From positions 248,001 to 312,000 of the forward strand of contig NZ_NFLQ01000001.1 in the NCBI RefSeq assembly GCF_002160985.1: a DNA stretch of 64,000 nt, read 5' to 3'. Both the position numbers and the translations under genes were made by a program. Source of the DNA: Lachnoclostridium sp. An118 (lineage in GTDB: Bacteria > Bacillota > Clostridia > Lachnospirales > Lachnospiraceae). Shown here one piece after another: positions 1 to 8,090 of this stretch. Position 1 is the stretch's first letter, and every line of letters begins with the position of its first letter. Under the pieces are notes generated by a model. It searched no databases, was not told where the DNA came from, and saw nothing but the letters and a program-made list of their open reading frames with translations.

Positions 1-48
1 TAAAACAAAAAATAAAAAGCCGGAAGGCGGAAATGGAGCGAAGAAAAA

Positions 49-714
49 ATGAAAGAACTGACCATCAAAGAACTCTATACACTGGACGAGACCATCGCGA
101 AGGACATTTTCGAGGGAGCTACCTATCCCTGGGAGGTGCTGCCGAAGATCAAGGACTTTATCCTGGAGCTTGGCAAGAGCCTTCCCGAAGACGAGTACGA
201 CAAGGTGGGAGAGGATGTCTGGATCGCAAAATCCGCAAAAGTATTTGAATCCGCCTACATCCACGGGCCTGCCATCATCGGAAAGGACGCAGAGGTGCGC
301 CACTGCGCCTTCATCCGGGGTAACGCCATCGTGGGCGAGGGGGCTGTGGTTGGAAATTCCACAGAGCTGAAAAACGTGATCCTCTTTAACAAAGTACAGG
401 TGCCCCACTACAACTATGTGGGCGATTCTATCCTGGGATACAAGGCACACATGGGCGCCGGCTCCATCACTTCCAATGTAAAGTCAGATAAAAAATTGGT
501 GGTGGTGAAGACACCGGAGGGAAATATGGAGACCGGGCTTAAGAAATTCGGCGCCATGCTAGGCGACGAAGTGGAGGTTGGCTGCGGCACAGTCCTGAAC
601 CCGGGCAGCGTGGTGGGAAGCCACAGCAACATCTATCCGCTCTCCTCTGTGAGAGGCTTTGTCCCGGCGGGGAGCATTTACAAGAAGCAGGGCGAGGTTG
701 TAGAGAAACAGTAA
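49..714 (+). CDS. Left-handed beta-helix (hexapeptide-repeat) protein, GlmU C-domain-like
   Basis: The 221-residue protein has an alpha-helical start (about residues 1-50) followed by imperfect hexapeptide repeats typical of left-handed beta-helix transferases (KVFESAYIHGPAIIGKDAEV, then AFIRGNAIVGEGAVVGN, and later MGAGSITSNVKSD). This resembles the C-terminal acetyltransferase half of GlmU, and such short proteins are often named UDP-N-acetylglucosamine pyrophosphorylase-like. The N-terminal nucleotidyltransferase domain of full GlmU is absent, so uridylyl transfer is unlikely; acyl transfer to a sugar nucleotide is possible but substrate is unknown. The start is ATG 49 after a GGAGCGAAG Shine-Dalgarno. 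It is the first of a run of same-strand genes; its upstream partner lies outside the window. Confidence 0.8.
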   Translation: MKELTIKELYTLDETIAKDIFEGATYPWEVLPKIKDFILELGKSLPEDEYDKVGEDVWIAKSAKVFESAYIHGPAIIGKDAEVRHCAFIRGNAIVGEGAVVGNSTELKNVILFNKVQVPHYNYVGDSILGYKAHMGAGSITSNVKSDKKLVVVKTPEGNMETGLKKFGAMLGDEVEVGCGTVLNPGSVVGSHSNIYPLSSVRGFVPAGSIYKKQGEVVEKQ

Positions 715-742
715 ACAGAAAGTGCAGAAGAGGTGGAGTGGT

Positions 743-1147
743 ATGTTTTTGCTGATCACAGGCGGAAGCGCAAGCGGAAAGTCCTGGATCGCGCAGGAAT
801 TTGCGGGGAAAATGGATAAAGAGCAGTCCACCGTTGTGCTGGACTGTGTGGCGGAGACGCTGACAGAAAAGATCCGGGCATACCAGGGGGAGATCCTTCC
901 CCAGCAGCAGATCGTGGAGGAAATCCTTTCAGAAATCCATGCGCTGGGGGAGCAGACGGACAATCTGATCGTTGTGACAAACCAGGTGTTTTCTGATGTG
1001 CCGGGGACAGATGAGGAGCGGAAATTCCTGGAATGTCTCGGACAGATCAACCAGACGCTGGCGAAAGAGGCGGATCTTTTCGTGGAAGTGGTCTACGGCA
1101 TCCCCATCTGGAGAAAACAGCGGGATGAAAAGAAAGGTTGGTGGTAA
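743..1147 (+). CDS. Short CobU-like P-loop protein (adenosylcobinamide kinase/guanylyltransferase family)
   Basis: The protein starts MFLLITGGSASGKSWIA, a CobU-type P-loop (canonical GGxRSGKS). The C-terminal stretch VVTNQVFSDVPG...LGQINQTLAKEADLFVEVVYGIPIWRK matches the family's VxxEVG...G.xNQxLA..AD.V....G.P.xxK region. At 134 residues it is shorter than a normal CobU (about 180), and the middle region that carries the guanylylated histidine is reduced. ATG 743 is preferred over the in-frame GTG 722 because AGAGGTGGA lies just before it. It lies 28 bases after the previous gene and 3 bases before a second CobU-like gene. No other cobamide gene is nearby, so the true substrate is uncertain. 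Confidence 0.7.
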   Translation: MFLLITGGSASGKSWIAQEFAGKMDKEQSTVVLDCVAETLTEKIRAYQGEILPQQQIVEEILSEIHALGEQTDNLIVVTNQVFSDVPGTDEERKFLECLGQINQTLAKEADLFVEVVYGIPIWRKQRDEKKGWW

Positions 1148-1150
1148 GAC

Positions 1151-1477
1151 ATGATTTTCATAACAGGCGGAAGCTGTCAGGGCAAGGTGGCCTTTGCAAA
1201 GGAGCAGTTTCCGGATCGCATCCTTATGCCTGCCTATCAGTTTTCCGTGGAAAAATATGTAAAAGAGGGCAAGGACCCGGTGGAACAGACAGAGGCCATG
1301 TTGCAAATGAACCCGGAAGTTGTTATTATTATGAGTGAAATGGGATGCGGTATGACTCCAGGGAAAGCGGAGGACCGGATCCTTAGGGAACAGGTTGGCC
1401 GGGTAGGGTGCTATCTGGCGGACATGGCAGACAAGGTGTACCGGGTGACGGCCGGCATCGGTGAACGCATCAAATAA
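1151..1477 (+). CDS. Second short CobU-like protein
   Basis: This 108-residue protein begins MIFITGGSCQGKVAFAKEQF, a P-loop variant, and ends with a CobU signature (VVIIMSEMGCGMTPGKAEDRILREQVGRVGCYLADMADKVYRV split by family positions, then TAGIGERIK). It keeps the Glu-x-Gly-x-Gly element that the upstream neighbour lacks, while missing much of the central region of a full CobU. Canonical members are about 180 residues. The two tandem genes may have arisen by duplication and reduction, or may work as a heteromeric pair. The start ATG 1151 follows the upstream stop by 3 bases with AAAGGTTGGTGG as ribosome site. Confidence 0.65.
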   Translation: MIFITGGSCQGKVAFAKEQFPDRILMPAYQFSVEKYVKEGKDPVEQTEAMLQMNPEVVIIMSEMGCGMTPGKAEDRILREQVGRVGCYLADMADKVYRVTAGIGERIK

Positions 1478-1549
1478 AAGAGACAGGCAGGAACTTCTGT
1501 TGTATCATGGAAAGCCTGTGTACAAAAGAATGGTTTATGGAGGTACAAG

Positions 1550-2026
1550 ATGAGAGTTGCGATTATAACAGCGAATACGGCAGTATACAGAGAAAAAGAG
1601 GAAGATGCCGCAGGAAAAGTGATAAAGAAGCTGATCGAGCAGGCGGGACACACGATCGTGTTCCAGAAAGCCCTTCCCTGTGACAGGACTGTCCTCTCCA
1701 CTGTTATGCAGAGGATGGCGGACGGACATCTGACCGACCTGATCCTGACAACAGGCGGAGCGGGCTGCAATGCCGGAGACTGCACGCCGGAGGCCACCAT
1801 GGATGTGGTGGAGCGGCCGGTCCTTGGTATACCGGAGGCCATGCGCGCGTACACGATGAAGCTGACAAAGAGATCCATGCTCAACAGGAGCGCTGCCGGG
1901 ATCAGGGGAGATGTCCTGATCGTTAATCTTCCCGGAAAAGCAGGGGCTGTTAAGCAGTGCCTTGAATATCTGCTTCCGGAGATCACCCACGCGGTGGAAG
2001 TGATCCAGAAGGCACCCCAGGAGTAA
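1550..2026 (+). CDS. MogA/MoaB-family molybdopterin-binding protein
   Basis: The 158-residue protein has the MoCF-domain layout: MRVAIITANTAVYREKEEDAAG at the start, then DLILTTGGAGCNAGDCTPEAT (family TTGGTG...D.TPEA) and VLIVNLPGKAGAVKQCLE (family LPGxP). Members adenylate molybdopterin before metal insertion, or are assembly chaperones. The usual TTGGTG is TTGGAG here and GxPGSP is LPGKAG, both tolerated substitutions. The start ATG follows TATGGAGGTACAAG. Seven bases after its stop begins the MBL-fold gene, so the two are probably co-transcribed. No molybdoenzyme is seen in the window. Confidence 0.82.
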   Translation: MRVAIITANTAVYREKEEDAAGKVIKKLIEQAGHTIVFQKALPCDRTVLSTVMQRMADGHLTDLILTTGGAGCNAGDCTPEATMDVVERPVLGIPEAMRAYTMKLTKRSMLNRSAAGIRGDVLIVNLPGKAGAVKQCLEYLLPEITHAVEVIQKAPQE

Positions 2027-2033
2027 TTTTGCA

Positions 2034-2753
2034 ATGAGTATGAAGGTTACTTATATCCAGCACAGCGGATTTGCAGTGGAGCTTGGGAAAAAGGTCCTGA
2101 TCTTTGATTATTACAGAGGTGAGCTGCCCGCTTTTGGCCGTGACAGGGATGTGTACGTCTTTGTGAGCCACAGACATTATGATCACTACCAGAGGTCCAT
2201 CTTCCGGTGGTCGGAAGGGCTTCCACGCATTACCTACATCCTGTCCGGCGATGTAAAGGAGGCTGTCCCCTCCTACGCACCAAAGGGGGACATCCTCTTT
2301 GTCGGACCGGGGGAGAGCCTGCGGATCGGAGAAGGAGAGGGAGCGCTTTTTATAGAGACCCTGGAGTCTACAGATGAGGGCGTGGCCTTTGTGGTGAAGG
2401 CAGAGGGGCGGACCATCTACCATGCGGGGGACCTGAACTGGTGGCACTGGGAGGAGGAGACCGACAGGTACAACCAGCTCATGAAAGAAGACTACCAGAG
2501 GGAAATCGGGAAGCTGGAGGGGCTGCACATTGACGCAGCCTTTGTCCCTTTGGACCCGAGGCTGGGGAAGGAGTATTACTGGGGATTGGACTGGTTTATG
2601 CGCCACACAGACACGGATATCGTGTTCCCCATGCACATGCAGGGTCAGTACGGCCTGTGCGATCGGCTGATGGAGGAGACAACGGCTGGCTACAGGGACA
2701 GAGTGGCCCGCATCACAGGGGAGGGCCAGGTCTTTATATTTGATGAAATCTGA
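2034..2753 (+). CDS. MBL-fold metallo-hydrolase (UlaG/PF13483-like)
   Basis: The 239-residue protein has a metallo-beta-lactamase fold signature: SHRHYDHY (HxHxDH-like with R at the second site, residues about 46-53), [12 protein letters not shown] around residue 131, and a late metal histidine in [11 protein letters not shown]. The family includes L-ascorbate-6-phosphate lactonases and many uncharacterised hydrolases, so only the fold is assigned. It lies 7 bases after the MogA-like gene and 20 bases before rnhA. Confidence 0.78.
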   Translation: MSMKVTYIQHSGFAVELGKKVLIFDYYRGELPAFGRDRDVYVFVSHRHYDHYQRSIFRWSEGLPRITYILSGDVKEAVPSYAPKGDILFVGPGESLRIGEGEGALFIETLESTDEGVAFVVKAEGRTIYHAGDLNWWHWEEETDRYNQLMKEDYQREIGKLEGLHIDAAFVPLDPRLGKEYYWGLDWFMRHTDTDIVFPMHMQGQYGLCDRLMEETTAGYRDRVARITGEGQVFIFDEI

Positions 2754-2773
2754 CACGGGAGCTTGAAAAATTT

Positions 2774-3259
2774 ATGCTGGTAAAAATCTATACAGACGGG
2801 GCGGCAAGGGGCAATCCGGACGGACCGGGGGGCTACGGGGCCGTCCTTGAATATGTGGACACAAAGGGGCAGCTCCACACAAAGGAGCTGTCCCAGGGAT
2901 ATAAGAAGACCACCAACAACCGGATGGAGCTGATGGCGGTGATCGCCGCGCTGGAGGCGCTGAACAGGCCCTGCAGCGTGGAGCTCTACTCAGACTCCAA
3001 GTATGTGGTGGATGCCTTCAATCAGAACTGGATCGGCGGCTGGCTGAAAAAGGGCTGGAAGAGGGGGAGGAATGAGCCGGTGAAGAATGTAGACCTCTGG
3101 CAGCGACTTCTCCGGGCCAAAGAGCCGCACCAGGTCCGGTTTATCTGGGTGAAGGGCCATGACGGCCATCCGCAGAACGAGAGGTGTGACACCCTTGCCA
3201 CCACGGCAGCAGACGGGGAGGACCTGATCGAAGATGCGGGGCTTGCCATAAACTCATAA
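2774..3259 (+). CDS. rnhA: Ribonuclease HI
   Basis: The 161-residue protein is a complete type 1 RNase H, which cleaves the RNA strand of RNA-DNA hybrids. All catalytic residues are visible: D8 in [11 protein letters not shown]-like sequence, E52 in NNRMEL, D74 in YSDSKYV, H129 in VKGHDGH and D139 in NERCD. The basic handle region [16 protein letters not shown] (about 90-104) is present, as in E. coli RnhA. The gene ends 20 bases before the RNase P RNA starts. Confidence 0.95.
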   Translation: MLVKIYTDGAARGNPDGPGGYGAVLEYVDTKGQLHTKELSQGYKKTTNNRMELMAVIAALEALNRPCSVELYSDSKYVVDAFNQNWIGGWLKKGWKRGRNEPVKNVDLWQRLLRAKEPHQVRFIWVKGHDGHPQNERCDTLATTAADGEDLIEDAGLAINS

Positions 3260-3278
3260 TTGTGATAAAATCGAAATC

Positions 3279-3640
3279 CGTGAGACCAGGTATGACAGGT
3301 GATCGCGGCTGCGCACGCCGAAAGGCAGCAGGTGAGGAAAGTCCGGGCTTCACAGGGCAGGATGCCGGATAACGTCCGGTGGAGGCAACTCCAAGGCCAG
3401 TGCAACAGAAATGTACCGCCGGGATCTTCCCGGTAAGGGTGGAAGGGCAGTGTAAGAGACTACCGCCCTCCTGGTAACAGGAGGGGCACATGTAAACCCC
3501 ATCCGAAGCAAGACCGGAACGAGACAATGCGGCGGCCCGCCGCGTCTCAGGTTGGTCGCTCGAGCCTGCCGGCGACGGCAGGCCTAGATAGATGATCACC
3601 CAACGACATAACCCGGCTTATCGTCATGCCTGGTTTCACA
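3279..3640 (+). ncRNA. rnpB: RNase P RNA (catalytic RNA of tRNA 5' maturation)
   Basis: The conserved core is clear: GAGGAAAGTCCGGGCT near 3336, ACAGAAATGTACCGCC near 3405, and CCTAGATAGATGATCACC near 3582 followed by ACATAACCCGGCTTATCG. Helix P1 closes the molecule: TGAGACCAGGTATGAC (3281-3296) pairs with GTCATGCCTGGTTTCA (3623-3638) allowing G-U pairs. Length (about 360 nt) fits a bacterial RNase P RNA. Ends are set from P1, so exact termini are approximate. Confidence 0.95.
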
Positions 3641-3657
3641 CAATTACGACAATTGTG
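3639..3657 (+). other. Small inverted repeat just after rnpB
   Basis: CACAATT (3639-3645) and AATTGTG (3651-3657) form a 7-bp hairpin with a 5-nt loop immediately after the RNase P P1 helix. It has no T-run, so it is not a classical terminator; it may contribute to 3' processing. Confidence 0.4.
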
Positions 3658-3701
3658 AATTCGGGACGTAATACTTTTAAAAAGTATTACGTCCCGAATT
3701 C
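3657..3701. repeat. 45-nt perfect palindrome
   Basis: Two 22-base arms (3657-3678 and 3680-3701) are exact reverse complements around a single central A at 3679. The outer ends are GAATTC. The arms contain CGGGACGTAATACTTTT. No flanking target duplication, ORF or T-run was seen. It sits between rnpB and its probable terminator. Confidence 0.9.
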
Positions 3702-3735
3702 ATATAACTGGTGTGCAAATGTGTATGAACATGCG

Positions 3736-3766
3736 AAAAAAGACTGCATTGGCAGTCTTTTTTTGT
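3736..3766 (+). terminator. Rho-independent terminator after rnpB
   Basis: AAAGACTGC (from about 3738) and GCAGTCTTT (to 3760) form a GC-containing stem with an ATTG loop, followed by a run of eight T (3757-3764). It most likely ends the rnpB transcript. Confidence 0.85.
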
Positions 3767-3835
3767 ACAAAATATACAATACACTATGATACAAATTTCA
3801 CAAAATTTGCCGCTGGATTATGGAAAAGATGCCGA

Positions 3836-3864
3836 TTGACAAAAATATAACAACACGATATATT
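3836..3864 (+). promoter_or_regulatory. Promoter of the hydroxyproline dehydratase operon
   Basis: TTGACA (3836-3841), a 17-base spacer and TATATT (3859-3864) form a near-consensus sigma-A promoter about 70 bases before the activase gene. Just downstream, ACTAT (3879-3883) and ATAGT (3894-3898) form an imperfect dyad in the early transcribed region. Upstream, TTGTACAA (3763-3770) and ATATACAAT resemble half-sites of the TTGTATACAA element found at gntR and proC. Confidence 0.7.
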
Positions 3865-3931
3865 TAAATCAAAGATTAGACTATAGTTCAAACGATAGTT
3901 TAGACTGTGGAAGCATGTACAGGAGAATGCG

Positions 3932-4840
3932 ATGAAAAATATAACCAACATACAAAAGTTTTCCATTCATGACGGTGACGGGATACGGACTACCGTGTTT
4001 TTTAAGGGATGTCCGCTGAAATGTGAATGGTGCCATAACCCGGAGACTCAGCGGTTTGAAAGAGAGATGCAGGTAGACCGGGAAAAATGCACAGGGTGCG
4101 GCACCTGTCAGGCGGTCTGTCCGGCGGGCGCGGTACATATGGAGGACGGGCAGCCTGTCCTCGATGCGGCGGCTTGCACGCTCTGCGGGAAATGCGTGAA
4201 TTTCTGCCCGGCAGGGCTCCGGGAGATCGTGGGGCAGGAGTATCCCGTCAGAGAGCTGGTGAGGGAGCTGATGAAGGACCAGATGTTCTACGAGGAGTCC
4301 GGCGGCGGGGTGACCTTTTCCGGCGGAGAGGTCATGGCCATGGATATGGATTTTGTCCTTGCAGTGGCCAGAGAGCTGAAGAAGCAGGGCGTGACCCTCA
4401 CCATAGACACCTGCGGCTATGTACCTTATGAGAGATTTCAGATGCTCCTTCCCTATGTGGACACCTTCCTCTACGATGTGAAGGTGATGGATCCGGAGCT
4501 CCATAAAAAATATATCGGTACGGACAACAGTCTTATCCTTGACAATCTGGTCCGCCTTGCGCGGGACGGGGCGAGGATTTACATCCGCATTCCCACAGTG
4601 AAGGAAGTAAATGGGAATGAACAGAACATGAGGGAGACCATCGCGTTTCTCCAGGAATACGATATCCATCCGGCACAGGTCAATCTGCTGCCCTACCACG
4701 ATACGGGGAGCGGTAAGTACAGAAAGCTGGATATGGAATATAAAGGCACCGACCTGCACGCGCCGGAAAGAGAAGAGATGGAGGCGCTGGCCGCTCTTTT
4801 CGTTGATGCAGGTTTCAAAAACACGAAAATAGGAGGGTAA
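3932..4840 (+). CDS. Glycyl-radical enzyme activase (HypD-activating radical SAM protein)
   Basis: This 302-residue radical SAM protein installs the glycyl radical on its partner. The SAM cluster motif is C27xxxC31xxC34 (GCPLKCEWCHNPE), and two ferredoxin-type 4Fe-4S clusters follow, C53/C56/C59/C63 and C82/C85/C88/C92, the arrangement seen in activases of the wider glycyl-radical family but not in PflA. SGGEVMAMDMDFV is the GGE SAM-binding motif. It sits 4 bases before the dehydratase gene and is certainly co-transcribed with it, which points to HypD as substrate. Start ATG 3932 follows CAGGAGAATGCG. Confidence 0.93.
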   Translation: MKNITNIQKFSIHDGDGIRTTVFFKGCPLKCEWCHNPETQRFEREMQVDREKCTGCGTCQAVCPAGAVHMEDGQPVLDAAACTLCGKCVNFCPAGLREIVGQEYPVRELVRELMKDQMFYEESGGGVTFSGGEVMAMDMDFVLAVARELKKQGVTLTIDTCGYVPYERFQMLLPYVDTFLYDVKVMDPELHKKYIGTDNSLILDNLVRLARDGARIYIRIPTVKEVNGNEQNMRETIAFLQEYDIHPAQVNLLPYHDTGSGKYRKLDMEYKGTDLHAPEREEMEALAALFVDAGFKNTKIGG

Positions 4841-4844
4841 GAAA

Positions 4845-7223
4845 ATGGCAAAACTGCGGGGTATGAATGAGAGGATCCAGAAGCTCAGAGAAATCAGTGT
4901 GAACACGCCTGTACACATTGATCTGGAGAGGGCGAAGATCGAGACGGATTTTTACAAGGAGAATGATGGAAAATATTCCATACCGGTCATGAGGGCCATG
5001 ACGCTGAAGGAATATTTTTCCAAGAAGACGCTGTATCTCGGGGACGGGGAGCTGATCGTCGGGGAGAAGGGCAAGGACCCCCAGGCGTCCCCCACATTCC
5101 CGGAGCTGTGCTGCCACAGTGAGGAGGATATGGTTGTCATGAGCGAGAGGGAGCTTGTGTCCTTCAAGACAACGGAGGAGGATAGAAAGCTCCAGAGGGA
5201 GGAGATCATCCCCTACTGGACGGGGCGCAGCATGAGAGAGAAGCTCCTCTCCAGGATGACACCGGAGTGGCATGACTGCTACGAGGCGGGCATGTTCACC
5301 GAGTTTATGGAGCAGAGAGGCCCGGGGCACACCTGCGGCGGCGAGCAGGTGTTCACTACCGGCTATATGGAGTATAAAGAGAAGATCAAAAAGACAATGG
5401 ACGGCCTGGACTACATGAACGATCCGGATGCTGTGGATAAATGCGAGGAGCTGAAGGCTATGGACATTGCCTGTGACGCTGTCATCATCCTGGGCGAGCG
5501 CTACCACAGCCTGGCTCTTGAGATGGCGGAAAAGGAAGCGGACGAGACGAGGAAGTCCGAGCTCCTTCAGATTGCTGCCAACCTGGAGGTCGTACCTGCG
5601 CACAGGCCTCAGACCTACTGGCAGGCAATCCAGCTCTACTGGTTCACCCACCTTGCAGTCACCACAGAGCTGAACCCCTGGGACGCTTTCAGTCCGGGAA
5701 GACTGGACCAGCACCTGTATCCCTACTATGAGAGGGATGTGGAGGCCGGCATCCTGGACGATGAAAAGGCACTGGAGCTGCTGGAGTGCCTGTGGGTGAA
5801 ATTCTACAACCAGCCGGCGCCTGTAAAGGTGGGCATCACGCTGAAGGAGAGCGCCACTTACACCGATTTTGCCAATATCAACACAGGCGGAGTGACGCCG
5901 GACGGGCGCAACGGGGTGAACAATGTCAGCTACCTGATCCTGGACTGCATGGATGAGATGAAGTTGGTGCAGCCTAACTCCAACGTGACCATCAGCAAGA
6001 AGACGCCCGCTAAATTCCTGAAGAGAGCCTGCGAGATTTCAAGGAAGGGCTGGGGGCAGCCTGCCTTCTACAACACGGAGGCCCAGATCATGGAGCTGGT
6101 CAATGCCGGCAAAAAGCTAGAGGACGCCAGAAGGGGCGGCTCCTCGGGGTGTGTGGAGACAGGCGCGTGGGGAAGCGAGGCATACATCCTGACAGGATAC
6201 CTGAACATCCCCAAGGTATTCCAGCTCACACTGTTCAATGGATTTGACCAGTACAGCGGAAAGCAGATCGGACTCAAGCTGGGGTATGCGAAGGATTTCA
6301 AGACGTACGATGAGCTCTGGGATGCCTTCAGGAAGCAGCTGGAGTATATTGTTGACGTGAAGATACGCGGAAATAATGTGATAGAGAAGCTGTATGCGAA
6401 GGAGATGCCAGCTCCCTGTCTGTCTGTGGTGACAAACGACTGTATATCCAACGCAAAGGACTACAATGCAGGCGGCGCCAGATACAACACAAACTATATC
6501 CAGGGTGTGGGCATCGGAACGGTGACAGACTGCCTGACAGCTGTAAAATACAATGTCTATGACAAGAAAAACTTTACCATGGAAGAGCTGATCGATGCCA
6601 TGGAGCACAACTATGAGGGATATGACGCCATCTACCGCATGGTCCATGACAGGACGCCGAAATATGGCAATGACGATGATTATGCGGACGGTATCATGCA
6701 GGATGTGTTTGAACTCTACAGGAGCACCATCACGGGGCGCCCGAACATGAAGGGCGGAAAGTACGGTGTGGATATGCTGCCTACCACCTGCCACGTGTAC
6801 TTCGGAGACGTGATTCTGGCAACGCCAAATGGAAGAAAGGCCCATCAGCCTGTTTCAGAGGGGATTTCGCCGGAGAAATCCGCAGACACAAACGGTCCCA
6901 CAGCTGTGATCAAATCCTGCTCCAAGATGGACCATCTGGCGACTGCCGGCACACTTCTGAACCAGAAGTTCACGCCTGATGTGGTGGCGGGAGAGGAAGG
7001 GCTGAACAACATGGCCAGCCTGATACGGTCCTACTTTGCGATGGACGGACACCATATCCAGTTTAACGTGGTGGACCGTCAGACACTCATCAACGCCCAG
7101 AAGCATCCGGAGGACTACAAGGACCTGATCGTCCGCGTGGCCGGATACAGCGATTTCTTCCGCAACCTGGACAAACCGCTCCAGGATGAGATCATCAACC
7201 GCACGGAGCAGTCCTTTCAGTAA
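4845..7223 (+). CDS. hypD: trans-4-hydroxy-L-proline dehydratase (glycyl radical enzyme)
   Basis: The 792-residue protein is a pyruvate-formate-lyase-like glycyl radical enzyme. The thiyl cysteine is C436 in SSGCVETG, with E438 two residues on, and the glycyl radical site is G767 in RVAGYSDFF. These match the layout known for HypD (C434, E436, G765 in the C. difficile enzyme, from memory). HypD removes water from trans-4-hydroxyproline to give pyrroline-5-carboxylate. Its assignment over other glycyl radical dehydratases is supported by the divergent proC gene, whose product reduces exactly that compound to proline. RBS AGGAGGG is at good distance. The enzyme needs anaerobic conditions. Confidence 0.9.
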   Translation: MAKLRGMNERIQKLREISVNTPVHIDLERAKIETDFYKENDGKYSIPVMRAMTLKEYFSKKTLYLGDGELIVGEKGKDPQASPTFPELCCHSEEDMVVMSERELVSFKTTEEDRKLQREEIIPYWTGRSMREKLLSRMTPEWHDCYEAGMFTEFMEQRGPGHTCGGEQVFTTGYMEYKEKIKKTMDGLDYMNDPDAVDKCEELKAMDIACDAVIILGERYHSLALEMAEKEADETRKSELLQIAANLEVVPAHRPQTYWQAIQLYWFTHLAVTTELNPWDAFSPGRLDQHLYPYYERDVEAGILDDEKALELLECLWVKFYNQPAPVKVGITLKESATYTDFANINTGGVTPDGRNGVNNVSYLILDCMDEMKLVQPNSNVTISKKTPAKFLKRACEISRKGWGQPAFYNTEAQIMELVNAGKKLEDARRGGSSGCVETGAWGSEAYILTGYLNIPKVFQLTLFNGFDQYSGKQIGLKLGYAKDFKTYDELWDAFRKQLEYIVDVKIRGNNVIEKLYAKEMPAPCLSVVTNDCISNAKDYNAGGARYNTNYIQGVGIGTVTDCLTAVKYNVYDKKNFTMEELIDAMEHNYEGYDAIYRMVHDRTPKYGNDDDYADGIMQDVFELYRSTITGRPNMKGGKYGVDMLPTTCHVYFGDVILATPNGRKAHQPVSEGISPEKSADTNGPTAVIKSCSKMDHLATAGTLLNQKFTPDVVAGEEGLNNMASLIRSYFAMDGHHIQFNVVDRQTLINAQKHPEDYKDLIVRVAGYSDFFRNLDKPLQDEIINRTEQSFQ

Positions 7224-7239
7224 ATAGAATGACAAAGCA

Positions 7240-7273
7240 GCGCCTGGACCACAGCGGCCAGGCGCATTTCTTT
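7240..7273. terminator. Bidirectional terminator between hypD and the GntR gene
   Basis: GCGCCTGG (7240-7247) and CCAGGCGC (7258-7265) form an 8-bp stem, followed on the plus strand by ATTTCTTTAAA. It separates the convergent hypD and gntR genes. Confidence 0.75.
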
Positions 7274-7922
7274 AAAGATATTCCTGAAGGGAACAGTCCA
7301 TGCCGGTTGTAAAGTGGTCGTCCCGGAGGATGGCGTAGGCGTTCTCGTAATCCCCGGCGCGCATGAGCTCCACCATCCTTTTCAGGTTTTCATTGGTGCG
7401 GTCTATGTCCATGCCGTTCCTGACAGAGAACTGGCCCATGCGGATCAGCTCGGACAGGTTGTTCTCATATATCCTGTCAACGCGGCTGTTTTCCAGAATG
7501 CTGATGATTTCCATGTGCATGGCTGTGTCGGCTACCTCCCAGGCGTAAGTGTCGGAGGCTGCGGCGCACATGCGGACCACCTTCTCCTCGATGCGGTAGG
7601 AGTACTCTTCGTTCTTGCCGGAGGTGAAGATGAGGCGGAAGGCGGCGCCCTCCAGCAGCTCCCGCAGTTGGTAGATCTCCCGGATGTCCTTTTCCGTTAT
7701 CTCTTTTACAGTCATGGATTTGTAGTAGTCCGTGACGATGAGTCCCTCTGTCTGCAGCATCCGGATGGCTGTGCGGACAGGGCTGCGGCTCATGCCCAGG
7801 TCCCGGGCCAGCCGGCTCTCTGTCAGAGTCATGCCCGGAGGGTAGGTCATATTCAGGATATTTGTCTTGATCGTCTCATAGGCCTGGTCGGCGAGAGAGA
7901 CATTCTTTTCTTTCTGCGGCAT
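7272..7922 (-). CDS. GntR-family (FadR/FCD) transcriptional regulator of the hydroxyproline locus
   Basis: The 216-residue protein has an N-terminal winged helix (about residues 10-75; LADQAYETIKTNILN, then LARDLGMSRSPVRTAIRMLQTEGLI) and an alpha-helical FCD-type effector domain with RELLEGAAFRLI and late histidines. ATG 7922 is chosen over the longer frame start because CGCAAGGAG lies 8 bases before it. The gene is convergent to hypD and divergent from proC; a TTGTATACAA palindrome overlaps its own promoter, so self-repression is likely. The effector is probably hydroxyproline or a breakdown product (inference). Confidence 0.88.
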   Translation of the reverse strand: MPQKEKNVSLADQAYETIKTNILNMTYPPGMTLTESRLARDLGMSRSPVRTAIRMLQTEGLIVTDYYKSMTVKEITEKDIREIYQLRELLEGAAFRLIFTSGKNEEYSYRIEEKVVRMCAAASDTYAWEVADTAMHMEIISILENSRVDRIYENNLSELIRMGQFSVRNGMDIDRTNENLKRMVELMRAGDYENAYAILRDDHFTTGMDCSLQEYL

Positions 7923-7949
7923 GAAACACACTCCTTGCGTATGAAGATA

Positions 7950-7965
7950 AATTTGTATACAAATT
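7950..7965. promoter_or_regulatory. GntR operator overlapping the gntR promoter
   Basis: AATTTGTATACAAATT is a perfect 16-bp palindrome. On the minus strand it abuts and overlaps a TATAAT -10 (7968-7963), which is preceded after 17 bases by TTGCCT (7991-7986). The core TTGTATACAA recurs at the proC promoter, which marks it as the probable operator of the adjacent GntR protein. Confidence 0.75.
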
Positions 7966-8003
7966 ATAACGTGAAAAAAAGCGGCAGGCAATACCTCTTT
8001 TTC

Positions 8004-8032
8004 TTGACAGGAAGAAGGACGGATGGTATATT
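8004..8032 (+). promoter_or_regulatory. proC promoter
   Basis: TTGACA (8004-8009), 17-base spacer, TATATT (8027-8032): a near-perfect sigma-A promoter. The expected start is near 8039, directly before the two operators. Confidence 0.8.
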
Positions 8033-8042
8033 ATAAACAAAG

Positions 8043-8070
8043 TTGTATACAAAATATAAAAATGTATACA
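8043..8070. promoter_or_regulatory. Tandem GntR operators in the proC leader
   Basis: TTGTATACAA (8043-8052) and TGTATACA (8063-8070) are two palindromic sites centred 19 bp apart, about two helical turns, located at the predicted transcription start of proC. They share the core with the site at the gntR promoter. Confidence 0.72.
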
Positions 8071-8090
8071 AAAAAGAGGAGGATAAGCAG

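Noticed and set aside
3592-3789. A 65-codon ORF over the end of rnpB
   Set aside because: It overlaps the RNase P RNA end, the palindrome and the terminator, with no ribosome site.
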